From Tetrahymena elliotti 4EA (lineage: Eukaryota; Ciliophora; Oligohymenophorea; Hymenostomatida; Tetrahymenidae), in assembly GCA_000231825.2 (NCBI GenBank), contig AFXF02001871.1, forward strand, positions 1-64,000: a stretch of DNA of 64,000 bases. Direction: 5' to 3'. Position 1 is the stretch's first letter, and the number at the start of each line of letters is the position of its first letter. A model generated the notes under the pieces. The model saw only the letters and a list, made by a program, of their open reading frames with translations. It was not told the DNA's origin and ran no database searches. This document shows, in pieces, positions 40,602-51,586 of this stretch. Position numbers and translations under genes: made by a program.

Positions 40602-43600
40602 TCATATTTTTACTTTATTAGTTGGTTAAATGATTTTGTTATCTAAGAATCCAATATTTTATTCTACATATTTATAATCATTTAAAGAGAATTTTCTGTG
40701 TTTAAGTTTTTGGTTATTTATATTTTGATTAGAGTTATTCTAGCTATTTATCATATGGTTTCCATTCATTTTTTTCATATCTTCTATATTTTGATTTTAT
40801 ATATTTTTTTAGGAACCCAAATTATTAAAAGATTTAAATATCAAGTCTATCTCTTTACGCTAAGTAAATGACTAGTCTGCTCCCACTTAAAGACCATCTA
40901 TAGAGTGGAATATTGAAGGATTTTCTTATTTCTTTTCATCATTATAAATTTGATTAATATTATTAAAATGACTATTATTGTTGGTGGCATGATTATTCTC
41001 GTTGTTTTAACTAGCCTCAAATTGCATTGCTTTTTTGAAATTTATATATAAAGGAAATTATTAGCTATGCCAGTTTTATCTTAAGTATTCAGCACAATTA
41101 TCAAGGCCTTCTCCTGCATATGAAATTTAAGGGCACACTTCAATAATGTCATTATCATTTATTTCATTACCTATTTTAAATATGAAATTTTTTCATATAA
41201 CTTAAATTAAAAAGTTTTACTCTCAAATCTTAACCATCTTTTATGTAAATTAGATAGTTTTATTATAGCATCCTAAGGTGAGTATTTTCCTTTGTTATAA
41301 ATAATAGGAGCAAATTCCTCTGCTTCATGTACCATGACAAAGTTTATTTCATCAGTTAGCTCAATTATATCACCAATTTACTTTTCAAATATTAGAATAT
41401 TGTTTGCTTCAATTAGTGTTTAAATTTAATTTTCTTGAGGTGTTTCCTGAGGAAGCTTTAAATGTCTTTTCATTACTCTAAATCTTGATATAAAATTGTA
41501 TTATTAAGTTTTGAAATAATCTTAAATATATATTAATACTTAGATTCATATGCTTGTTTTAAATCTATTCTTTGAGAAAACTCTTTTAAAAAATTGACAG
41601 AAATCAATGTGTTAGACATAAAAGCAGGAGCATCATCAATATCTTTGGGAATTTGTGATTTATTGTTTGACATTTTTTATTTTAACAGCTTTTTAATTGA
41701 GTCAAATTCTTTATTTCAAAAAATATTTTATTAAACTTTTTAAATTAAAAATAAAATATTTACCTAATAAAGAAGCTCTCCCATTGATATTAGCTACTCT
41801 ATAAAATTCAGATTCATCTTTATCTACTTAAACAATTTTCTAATTTATTGCTTTCCTGTTTTCACTGGCTATACCTATGAACAAGGGATCCAAAGGCTTT
41901 ACTAGTAGATTTTCAACACCAATAAAGTGAACATATTTATATCCTTTTTCTTCTCTAATTAAAAAATAATATTTTTTAAACATACTCCAAATTAAAATAA
42001 ATCTTTACAGCTTATTTAAATGCTTATTATGAATGAGCTAAAGTACAACATCACCTGTACCACAAGGAAACAAATGGCATTAAGTTTCATTTTTTAATAT
42101 TAACTTTCCCTGCATATCAGTAATAGGATATGAATTCTATTTATTAATTCATTACATAAAAACTATTTAAATTTTTTATTCAAAATTTTACTTAAAAGAT
42201 AAAGGAGACTTCATATTCATTAAAGCCAAAATAATTACTTTTCTACCATATATTTTTAATTAAAGAGCTGTTCTAATAATTAACAACAACATATATCTAA
42301 AATGAAGATAACTGCTGATTTGATGAGTTGGCAAATGCTTTTGATACATAAAAAATAAATTAGCTTTATTATCTTTCAGTCTATCTTAAATTAGCTATTA
42401 AATATTTCTCTATTACAATTTTTTTGAAAATTGCATAAAGTAGCTATTAAAAAATTCTTAATTTATTTTTAATATTATTTTAATACCAATTTCCTTAAGC
42501 GTCCACAATTTTCTTCCAATTAACTCCATTATACATTATTAAGAAGGTAATCCTATATCATCTGAGCTTTTGACTTTATCTTTATCATATCTAAGATTTT
42601 TTCCACCTGCCATAACAACTAAAGCAACTATAATAAAACATCATAAATTATAAAACAAAAGGTATTTCTAATGTAGAATTACCTTATTTTTATCTAATTA
42701 ATTTTAAACCTGTGCTATATAACCTTTCATAGTCTCCATAAGGGATATTTTCTACATTTAAAATGTTATCGACATGCCTTATAATATCTACATCAAAATC
42801 ATCATTTGCTTCTTCTTCCAACTAGTTAGATTGCTTATTAAAGTGGTGGTAAAGCTAATTTTTAATTCAATATTAATTTATGAAACAAAGCTTTTACTAG
42901 CATGTTATTAATAAATTCAAATGCTGTTTTACTGAATCTACGACTTCCATTTCATGACTAATAGAATCTAAATATCTCAAATATTCATTCTTTTATTCTG
43001 GAGTATTTAATTTAGTTATATGGTTAAACAAATCGTATTAACCCATTGAAAGAAGCCTTTGAATCATTATATTAAAAACTGGTGGAATGTCTTTCTCTTC
43101 ATATTTAGAATAAAAAATAAGTTAATTCTACTTAGCAAAAATAATAACATGTAAATTATAATTCTATGCAGATAAATGAATAATCAAATACCTCTACAAA
43201 CTGTATAAGAATACTGCTCAAGCTTCTTATATGTCGAGTTTCTATTAAAATCTAATTCGCCTATATCCTACATATTAGAAATTTACTATTAGTTTTAACC
43301 ACTCATGGCACCACATATGTTCTATCCCATATTTTAATACCTTTGGCTAAGAAATGATATTCAATTTTTTAACTAACTAAATTTACAGTGATATTTAACA
43401 AATTCAATTCAATTTTTCAGTATTAAAAATTATAATTAATTTCTGCTATGAAAAAAATTGTTGTTGGGAAACGTATCAAAAAGTCAAAGTAAGATTGAAT
43501 ACTCACCCTCGCTCTTCTATTTTATATCTTAATTATAACATCACTTAAAACTATTTTTAATTAATATTCATTCTTTTTATTTTCATCTAACTCTCCTCTT

Positions 43601-43680
43601 GATTAAACTGACTTTATATTAAAAGAAATTTACTTGTGAGTTAAATACTCTCCTGAAAATTCATCTAAATATGTATTCAT
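40602..43680 (-). CDS. Divergent UDP-N-acetylhexosamine pyrophosphorylase-like protein
   Basis: About nine exons follow the UAP1/AGX fold from end to end. In order: VALVVMAGGKNLRYD plus IGLPSQQCIMELIGRK (nucleotide loop region), SNYFGFNEYEVSFIFQ, ITDMQGKLILKNETQCHLFP followed by CGTGDVV, YKYVHFIGVENLLVKPLDPL, IASENRKAINQKIVQ, VANINGRASLLEF, APAFMSNTLISVNFLKEF, HEAEEFAPIIYNKGKYSPQD and IIEVCPQISYAGEGLDN. UAP1 makes UDP-GlcNAc from UTP and GlcNAc-1-P. Here the GGxGTRLG loop is GGKNLRYD and the DGNGG motif is CGTGD, so the usual active site is altered. A Gln/Asn-rich C-terminal extension of about 130 residues follows. It is a paralogue with changed or lost catalysis, not the housekeeping enzyme. 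The N-terminus (MNTYLDEFSGEYLTH) is the least certain part. Confidence 0.85.
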
Positions 43681-44520
43681 TTCGCAATTAAATATCTTTG
43701 AAAAATTTTAATAGTGAAATAAAAAAATCATCAAATCTAAAAATTAAAAATTTTCCTTCGTATTTATTTAAAAAAACCAAATATTTTAACTAATTTAAGT
43801 AACTTTAACAGAATGATATATGTAGAAATACGTGAACGAGCTCAAAATCCTAAAAGTCAAACAGCCCTCAACATTTTCTCGTTGTCGAGAAAATGTTGAG
43901 GGCTGTTTGACTTTTAGGATTTTGAGCTCGTTCACGTATTTCTACATATATAGAATGTCTGTAACAAGTCTAATAATTACTTATCTCTTTTTTAAATTAT
44001 TTTGATCTTCAATCATTTTCATGTTAACAAATATTAATACTATTAAATTTTTTGTTTTTTGTTAAAACTAAATAATTAATTCAAAAGTTATTTTATATTT
44101 TGAAATTCTAATTTTTTTGGAACAAGAATTATGTATGAAGCTTTTGATTATTATAATTTTAAGAAATGTCAACTCATTAACATATTTTTATTCTTTTGAT
44201 CACTTTTAAAAAGAAATCTTAATATTTTTTTAATGATATCCTAAATTTAATTGTTAAATTTTTCTTCATAGAATAAAACTACTTTAAATTAATAATTTTA
44301 AATTACTAATTTATCATAGATTACATTTAAATATTTTGTAGCATTTGGCAAATCAAATAATTATTTCAATAAATTTAGAGATTTATTTTAAAAATTAAAA
44401 CTTTTTAAATAGATAAAATATTCTAAATTCATTAAAATTTTTTTTAGATTTTAATTTTAAACTGATTGGCAAACACCTATTTATAGATGACAGATAAACA
44501 ATATTAAATAATTAATGAGA
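43681..44520. other. Intergenic with fold-back element
   Basis: AT-rich interval between two minus-strand genes; it lies directly upstream of the pyrophosphorylase-like gene. Its one notable feature is the perfect palindrome at 43816-43951. Confidence 0.6.
43810..43957. mobile_element. Perfect fold-back (MITE-like) element with 6-bp target duplication
   Basis: Left arm 43816-43881 and right arm 43886-43951 are exact 66-bp reverse complements around a TTGT loop (43882-43885). The ends read ATATATGTAGAAATACGTGA inward. The direct repeat AGAATG sits flush outside both arms (43810-43815 and 43952-43957), as expected for a target-site duplication. Arm GC is about 36 percent, above the surrounding sequence. 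There is no room for a transposase, so it would be non-autonomous. Transcribed RNA would form one long perfect hairpin. It lies about 130 nt upstream of the pyrophosphorylase-like start codon. Confidence 0.85.
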
Positions 44521-45696
44521 TCATAGATTAATAGATTTGACATAAAATTGTGATTCTACTTTGTTAATAGATTTTTATATGTTATCATAGCATTTTTAAT
44601 ATGTGCTAATACTTTCAGCAAATGATTTGCTTTATTCGTATAATTTAGTTCTAGATTCTATTTCAACATCTATTTTTTCTAATAAATTTTTCCAGCTATC
44701 TTTTAAGCAAAAGTTTAAATAATAAGCATCAATCAAAACATCAATCCACTCAGATAACTATAAAAAATAAATTAATATTTAATTGAAATAACTAAATAGT
44801 TACTTATTCGAATGAAGGAATATATTTATCATCTTAAACAGGCAATATGGCTGTATTTTATAATAGTATAAGAATCACTTCTAAAAATTTAATCATTTGC
44901 TTAACAGGATTTTTTCTAAGCTCCTTAATTAAATTGCTCTTAGTTCTATTTGTAATACAATAAAAAAGATTAAACATAGTATTTTATAAGTTCATTTTTA
45001 CATTGAAGTTGTGATAAATGCAGTAGCTAAGCCAAACGATGCTTTAATTTCTTCCTTGGAAATAATTTAATTAACAAAGCTGACATTCAATCCTTTTTCA
45101 ACTGAAGTAAAATTAAGGCTGTCAAATTCATTTAATACTATATTCAATAAGTAGACAATTGATTTTTCAGATAAATCTTTTTGCTTTTATGAAAGGATTA
45201 AAGCAATTAAATCTCCTTTAAACTTGCTATCTAATAAGTTAATATGCTCATAAAGCGTTTCTTAACCTGCTTCGTAGTCAAGTTATATAATACTTTTGCT
45301 AATTTCAAATCCATTTTCTACTTTTTTATTTTTAGAGTTTGTTTTTAAAAGTCTATTTATTTCACCCAATTCCTAATCAAAATAAAATAATTTTAAGTCA
45401 TATTCAATTCATCTCAACTAAAAAGGAATATTTAATGCTTAAATTAATTTGCTTAGAATAACTTTTATTTTTTATGTTTTACCTTAATCAATTAATTTAT
45501 ATCCTACTATCCCTTGCTCTAATTAATATTAATTTCTGACTAAATTTCTACTTTTTGCATAACAAATGGAGCACCATTACTAATATTTGCTAATGCCTAA
45601 GCAAGCTATAAAGCTATCTGTTAATAAAAAATGAAACTTAACTTAAGGTTCTATATAATTTGGTTAAATCTTTACTTATTGTGTTTATTCAGCCAT
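44521..45696 (-). CDS. Helical protein of unknown family
   Basis: Five exons placed by phase. Starts MAEQTQQ, spliced to IALQLAQALANISNGAPFVM, then a helix-rich soluble protein: KELGEINRLLKTNSKNKK, LNIVLNEFDSLNF, KEEIKASFGLATAFITTS, NPVKQMIKFLEVILILLQNT, LSEWIDVLIDAYYLNFCLKD, ending VKSINL at TGA 44523-44521. An intron at the ATGTAAAAATGAAC junction (57 nt) repairs what looks like a frameshift. No membrane segment, Cys cluster or catalytic motif. Armadillo-like helical stacking is possible, but the family is not recognised. Confidence 0.75.
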
Positions 45697-46244
45697 TTAT
45701 TGTTTATTTATTTTACTTTAATTTTAACTTAATTAATTTTGATAATTTCTAAATCTTTTTTATTATGTAAATGACAGAAAATCATTATAAGCCAAAAATT
45801 TTATAAATATTAAATTGAAGAATATATCTTAAACTAAACTCTACAAACATAAAAGATTCTCTGAAAATAACATTTTATTCAATTTTATAAATCTTCATAT
45901 TGATTTAAAGTCTGTTAAAAACTTTATAAATTTGAATACTTAATCAAGCTCATCTCAGCCATTTGATAGAAGGGATTAAAAAAGTAGTAGAATTAGTTGT
46001 ATTTATTAAGGGTAACTTATAAAAAAATGTATTTCAAAAAAAATATTGATTATTAGTTATAAACTGACTCAATAAATAAATATTTGTCAGAAAAAATTTT
46101 TGTAATTAAATTTTAACACTTAAACTCAAAAAATTAACAAATAATAAAAGTACTATAAAGATATTATTATAGCATAATTAACCAAAGAGCGTTTTGTCAT
46201 TAGATAAAATACACTTGAAGAATAATTGTAGTTATTTAAATAAA
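45697..46244. other. Intergenic, divergent promoters
   Basis: AT-rich interval between the helical protein gene (-) and a small basic protein gene (+). No gene seen. Confidence 0.5.
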
Positions 46245-47077
46245 ATGATTTAATATTATACTAGAGATCAAGTTAATGAAATACTTGCTAAAAATAAGGA
46301 AGCAGCAAAAAAAGAATTTGATAGTATTAAATATGTTGAAAATAAAAAAAAGCAACGCCTTACTCCTTAAGAACTAGAATAAATGCTACCAAAAGTTAAA
46401 CCTAAAGAGCAAATATTTGAGGAAATGAAACAAAACTTTAAAAACTCTTGGAAGAGTAACATTTATTTATTTTTAATTTTTTAAGCCTTTAAATTAGAAA
46501 ATATAAAATGTTAATAATCATAATTAAATATAATATGAAGGCCCTGGATATATAAATGATGAATTTAGTCATGTACCTGTTTTGAAAGCTAATGTTTTAA
46601 ATACTTGGTAATATGATCGTATAAATTTGGCTGAAAGATCTTACAAATACCCGAAAGGTATTTATCTAAATGATTAAATTTTTACAAAAACAAATTTATT
46701 TTACACTGCATAATTTATTTTTTATTACTTATTGTAAAGGCTATAGAGGTTTCAAAGTTCCAGTTCATGGATCTGAATTTGGTGAAACAAAAAAAGATCA
46801 TTTACCTGAGAAATTTTAAAAGTATTTAGATGATTTTTCTTTGAAGTATTAAGAGTTTAAGATGAGACCATCTAAATTTGGAAAATTACCTATTGATGAA
46901 AGAACTGAAACATTTTAAAACAGAAGGAAAGAACCATTTAAATTGACAAATTCTAAATAAGCTAATAATTTTGGGTTTGATAAACACTCTACTTGGGAGA
47001 CAGAGCTCAAAACAATGACAGGTCCTAATAGGACTATTTTATCTACAAAATATTAAACTAAATCCTCATAAAATTGA
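46245..47077 (+). CDS. Small basic protein, possibly cytoskeletal, unknown
   Basis: Three exons (introns 46456-46540 and 46658-46739). Begins MIQYYTRDQVNEILAKNKEA, then a charged helix (PQELEQMLPKVKPKEQIFEE). The rest is an extended basic part rich in Tyr, Phe, Pro and Lys: YKYPKGYRGFKVPVHGSEFG, SKFGKLPIDERTETFQNRR, FGFDKHSTWETELKTMTGPN. No globular domain. This extended aromatic/basic pattern resembles small microtubule-lattice or axonemal proteins, which is inference only. The first acceptor (AATATGAAG) was the only one giving an in-frame join. Confidence 0.65.
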
Positions 47078-47730
47078 ATTTAACTGTATTCTGTAAATAA
47101 TAAAATACTAATTTCTAAAAATATATTCACAATTTTTTAACTCAATCAGATTTAAGCAAATTAAATAACGATAGATCTTTTTATTTAATTTTCATTAAAA
47201 ATAATATAAATTTAAAACCTTCTGAATTATATTCTTTAATTTTTCACAAATATTAGAATATGTTATGAAAGAGTAAGTGTGAAAATATAAAACAAATAAA
47301 ACTTAATCTAAATATATATTGACACTTTTAATTCAATTGAAGTTATTTAATTTTGACAAATACAGATAATATTTTTCTGAGTTTAGTGTCAACTTTAAAT
47401 ATTTGAATTAATCTCAACAACTACACTCTCTTTCTTATGACTCGATTCAAGATATTAATTAAATAGAGTATATAAAAGCCATTTTATTTCTAAATAATAA
47501 AATAAAAAATTTTTGAAAATCCTTCAAACCTTAAGATAGAAGAATAAAAGCAATTCATTATTAATAATAAAATAAAAAATTTTTTATCAATAATATTTAT
47601 TTTGGTTTATATCAATACCTTTATTTAATTTTTTTTTTTATGAATTTTAAGTTAGAAAATAATTTTTTTGATGAGATATTAAGATTTTATAAATAAAGGA
47701 TGAAACAAAAATAATAATAATAATAAGAAT
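47078..47730. other. Intergenic, convergent gene ends
   Basis: AT-rich. An ATA/AAT triplet run (about 47709-47726) lies next to the RING gene stop codon. The string aaataataaaataaaaaattttt occurs near 47491-47513 and again near 47562-47584 as an imperfect direct repeat. No gene. Confidence 0.5.
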
Positions 47731-49996
47731 TCAATTTTTCCAAAATCCAAAAAGGATATCAATAATAGGATTTTTCTTTTTTTATTAATCAGGATCTTCT
47801 AATTTATTATTTTCAAAATCCTACAATTTTTCTTAGTTATTTTGAGGAATTTGGTTTTTATTATCTTCATTTTTTGAGCTAATTTTTTCTTTCTATTAAA
47901 ATTACTTGTAGTCAACATTTTAAAGATTATAGTTTATTTGCTCTGATTAATTATTTTATGCTCTATTACATTTACTTTCTTCTTCTTCTTCTTCTTCTGC
48001 TTCCTCCTCCTCCTCCTCCAATTCTTATTCTCTTGCATTTTAGTCTTCTAATTATTACCCTTCTTATTTTTTACCTTCTTATTCAATATCAAATTTCTCT
48101 TAGCCTTTTTAAATATTAAATCTTTCCTCTATATTTTAGGTGTTTCTTTCTTATTATTATTCTAATTAGCTTTCTTCTTAGTTTTTATTTTAGTATATCT
48201 TTTAACTATTGACTGACTAAATATTTTATTGAACTTAATTTTCATTTAATTTTTTCTCTGACTACAAATCAATTTGTTATGATGAATTATCAATGAATTT
48301 AATATTTTCTATTTTCTCATTTTCTTTAATTTATTCTACTAGATTGCTTTAAAGCTCATCTTATTCCAAATTCTATTTCTTATTTGAATTTTAATGTGGT
48401 TTTTCTTCATTTTCTTCTAATATTTTGCTTGGGCTATATTATTTATGATCTTAATCTTTACCTTCTAATTAATTTTAATCAATATCTCTGTTTTCTTACT
48501 ATTGATTTTAAGATTTTTGAGGTGATTGTTTTTGATCAACATTTTTGATCAAATTATCATCATCATCTTCTTCTTCAGATTAATTTTTATTTTAGTTTTT
48601 TGGCGAATCATACTAGAAAGAAACTATTGAATCATCTAAAATAAGGTTTTCTTCTTCTCCTTGAAATTTTTTATTGCCTAAATCACTATTTTACTAATCT
48701 AAATCACTATCTTTATCTTGCTTCGAACTTGAAAATTTTTGTAGGTAAGTAGAATAGGATTTTTACATTTCATCCATCTATACATTTTATCTTAAATCGT
48801 TGTAAAGGCTGTGAGAATTAAGCTTAGCTTTACTGCTAGGAGATTCAATTTAACAATTATTATTCAATCCATTAAGTAAAGTATCATTTTTTTCACTTGA
48901 TGAATTTTTATTGCTTTAATAAATTTAATGAAAATTCTCTTGTATATCTTTAATACTATTTTCATCAGCGTCTTCTTATTCATTTAGCAAATCAATAGGA
49001 GCATTCTTTTTAATTATTTTGTCAATATCATTTTATTCTCCTTCTATTTCCATAATTTACTCTAAATGATTATCTGATAGCTTGTTCTAAAATGAATCTT
49101 CAGATATTTGTCCAATTTGTAAGCTATTTTTTTGTATATCTACTTTATCATATGAAATATTTATCTTTCTTTTTCTCACATCTTTAATTAAGTTTACTTC
49201 ATCTTCATCGTCTTCTATATCTATCAATTTTTTATTCTTTTGTTTTAGCCTCTTACCATTATTTTATTCATTTTAGTAAGAATCATCTTAATCAAATTCT
49301 GAGCTTTAATCGCTATTATCAGAGGACTATTATGATGAATATACAGATGAAGATATAACTCTATTATTATTAAGCAATTTTCTTTATACTTATAGTTTAT
49401 TTAAAAGTCCTTTCTATGCAGGCTTTTAAATAGCCTTTTAGACACCTATTTTAGAATTTTATTTTTCTTATTCTTTTTAAATTTAAATAGATGAACTTTA
49501 TTTCAATTCTTTTACTTCAACTATTTCTACATCACTATCATCATCATCTATTAACTGTTCTTCCTCTATTGTTATTGCATTTTTTGTATCTTAATTATCC
49601 TCAGGCTGCTTTATCTTTTTGAAAAATTAACATTAACTATAATGCTTTTCCAAATCCTACAGTTATCCTGTCCATCTACACTCCTCGGAAGCACAATTCA
49701 TCTCTAATTCATCAATAATTTGTTAAGGTATTAAGTTTTTGAGTAAGCTGTCTTTTTTTTAAATAGTTTATCTGCAATTTGGGCAAAATTTATGGTTAAC
49801 CTTCCACAATTATATGCAATGTTTACAAAATGTATGTCTAATTTTGATAAAATAATACTTAAATGTAAAATAAATAATTGTATATCTACCCACAAGCAAT
49901 AATAACAGGCCTTCTAAATACTTCATGGCAAATGGAGCAAAATAAATGTTTATTGATACTTTACTAATCCTTAAAGTTTCTAATAAATTTTTTCAT
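47731..49996 (-). CDS. RING finger / TRAF-type zinc-finger protein, putative E3 ligase
   Basis: Two exons (52-nt intron) give 737 residues. Near the N-terminus is a canonical C3HC4 RING: CSIC, 11 residues, C-G-H-TF-C-KH-C, 10 residues, CPNC. The intron falls inside it, after ACG. A TRAF-type finger follows (NCASEECRWTG, then HYSQC). RING proteins of this kind usually transfer ubiquitin from an E2. The remaining 600 residues are acidic and low in complexity: runs of Glu, Asp, Gln and Ser, including near-pure Glu stretches encoded at 47977-48019. No membrane segment. Ends ILFGFWKN then TGA 47733-47731. Start ATGAAAAAATTT. Confidence 0.92.
47977..48019. repeat. GAA/GAG trinucleotide runs (poly-Glu)
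   Basis: Plus-strand TTC run followed by TCC run within the RING gene; on the coding strand these are GAG and GAA codons giving two Glu stretches separated by a few residues. In-frame length variation is expected. Confidence 0.85.
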
Positions 49997-50208
49997 CTAA
50001 AGATAAGATATAAATTTCAATGCAATTATTTAATACTATTAGACAATTAAAATCTTTCTTAAAAAGAATTTGTGAATATTAATTACAATGAATTTCAAGT
50101 CATAAATAATTTATATTTAAAATTAAAAAACATAGTTAGAATATAAATGCTTTTTCTAGCATGAATCTTTCACAATTTTAATTTTATTATTGTGTTATTA
50201 AAATTAAT

Positions 50209-50727
50209 TCATTTCTTTTGTATATCACTTAATAAGGCCATTCTGGCAGGATAATATATTTTCAGCAAATCAGCTAAGCGGAGATTAAAGCTAGAAAACA
50301 ACTAAATCAAATGATTTTCATCTTTAGCAATCAAAACTAGATAGTATCTAACATCATAAGGTGTCATACCCTTTTAAATAATAAAATAATTAATATATTT
50401 CCATTCAAATAGAAAAAAAAGTATTTTTTATATCTTATTTTATTTAGATTTCTAACTAAATAGCTACTGACTACCTCCTTTCATAAAATTAAAAGAGATT
50501 TAAATAATAAAAGTGATTACTTCATTCATAATTAGATCTCGCATATTCTATATACAGAAAAACTATGTGTTAGACTTTCCATTAATCATCTTCTTTTCAA
50601 TCAAAACTCCAACATTCTTTGTTATTATTATACTTTCTAATAAAAATAGAGTAAAAATTTATATAAAATTTTGTATAAAATGTCTTAAAATTTAAGGATA
50701 AAATACCTTTTTTGAGCTTGTTTCCAT
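50209..50727 (-). CDS. Small soluble protein candidate (60 aa), unknown
   Basis: The second exon (50370-50209) is compositionally coding: GMTPYDVRYYLVLIAKDENH, then LFSSFNLRLADLLKIYYPAR, ending DIQKK at TGA. The proposed first exon is only METSSKK (50727-50707), spliced over a 336-nt intron in phase 0. The exon 2 peptide looks real; the first exon is weak. It overlaps a membrane-protein ORF in another frame. Exon 2 could instead be the last exon of that or another gene. Confidence 0.4.
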
Positions 50728-51028
50728 TGTAATTTAAGGAAATTAAATTGATTGCAACAATAATAATGAGAAAAGCTATGCAGTCAAATGTATTTGATAA
50801 AATAATCTAAATATTCAAAGTTCTCTCTTTCAAAAAAAAGCCACAAACAAGGAAAATATTCAATGAAACCCAAAATAAATTAAATGAACTAGATATATTA
50901 TTATAAACAGTAAACTTTGTTAGAATCCCTTTTTTTTAGTATATTTTAATCCTATATTATCCCTAATATTCTTTCTTTTCAGAATCATCTTTTGGGGTTT
51001 ACTTTATAACTTCTTTCTTCTCTTTCAT
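50597..51028 (-). CDS. Two-helix membrane protein candidate
   Basis: Open frame of 143 residues under the ciliate code: charged start (MKEKKEVIKQTPKDDSEKKE), then two hydrophobic segments (LFWVSLNIFLVCGFFLKE and FDCIAFLIIIVAINLISL). It overlaps the first exon and intron of the 50209-50727 model in a different frame. Only one of the two arrangements, or a spliced mixture, is likely to be right. No family recognised. Confidence 0.35.
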
Positions 51029-51586
51029 TTCAAACTTATTTAAAGATACTTTTTTTGACAAATTTTGTGAACAAAATAAACTTCTCCTTTTAAATTCTTA
51101 TAAAATCTGTATGTTATATTTGAATTTTGCAATAAAACATTAATAAAAAGAAAGTAATTTAAAAATATAAAAATGTATTTGTTGATAAAGATTTCATTAG
51201 GCTTACATGTAATATAGATATTCATATTTTTTATAATTATAATTAATATATTGATTCTTATTTTATATAGTTTATAATTTTATTTAGGTGTTTTTCTGGA
51301 CTTAGATTAGAAGCAAGTTTTTAAGTGTTTGCTTGCTCTTTTTATATATATGTCTTTAAATATTCTAAATATACTATATATTAATCTCAGATGTTTAATT
51401 TGCTGTCTCTTCAAGGTAATAAAGATATTTATATATGATTCTTACTAACACAAGGCTAATTATCAAATAGTTTATTTTGTTTGTTTGTTTTTGTTTATTG
51501 ATAATTATAAATTTATGTTAATACTTCATTTTAGAGGTGTTGTTATTTTTTTTAAAAATCCTTATTTAAGGATTTAAATAATTTAT
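51029..51586. other. Intergenic, no gene seen
   Basis: AT-rich. A 61-codon hydrophobic minus-strand ORF (51040-51225) lies here and might be an upstream exon of the membrane-protein candidate, but no splice join supports it. Confidence 0.4.

Noticed and set aside
50513..50695. Plus-strand 60-codon ORF
   Set aside because: Antisense to the intron/membrane-protein candidate; a chance open frame.
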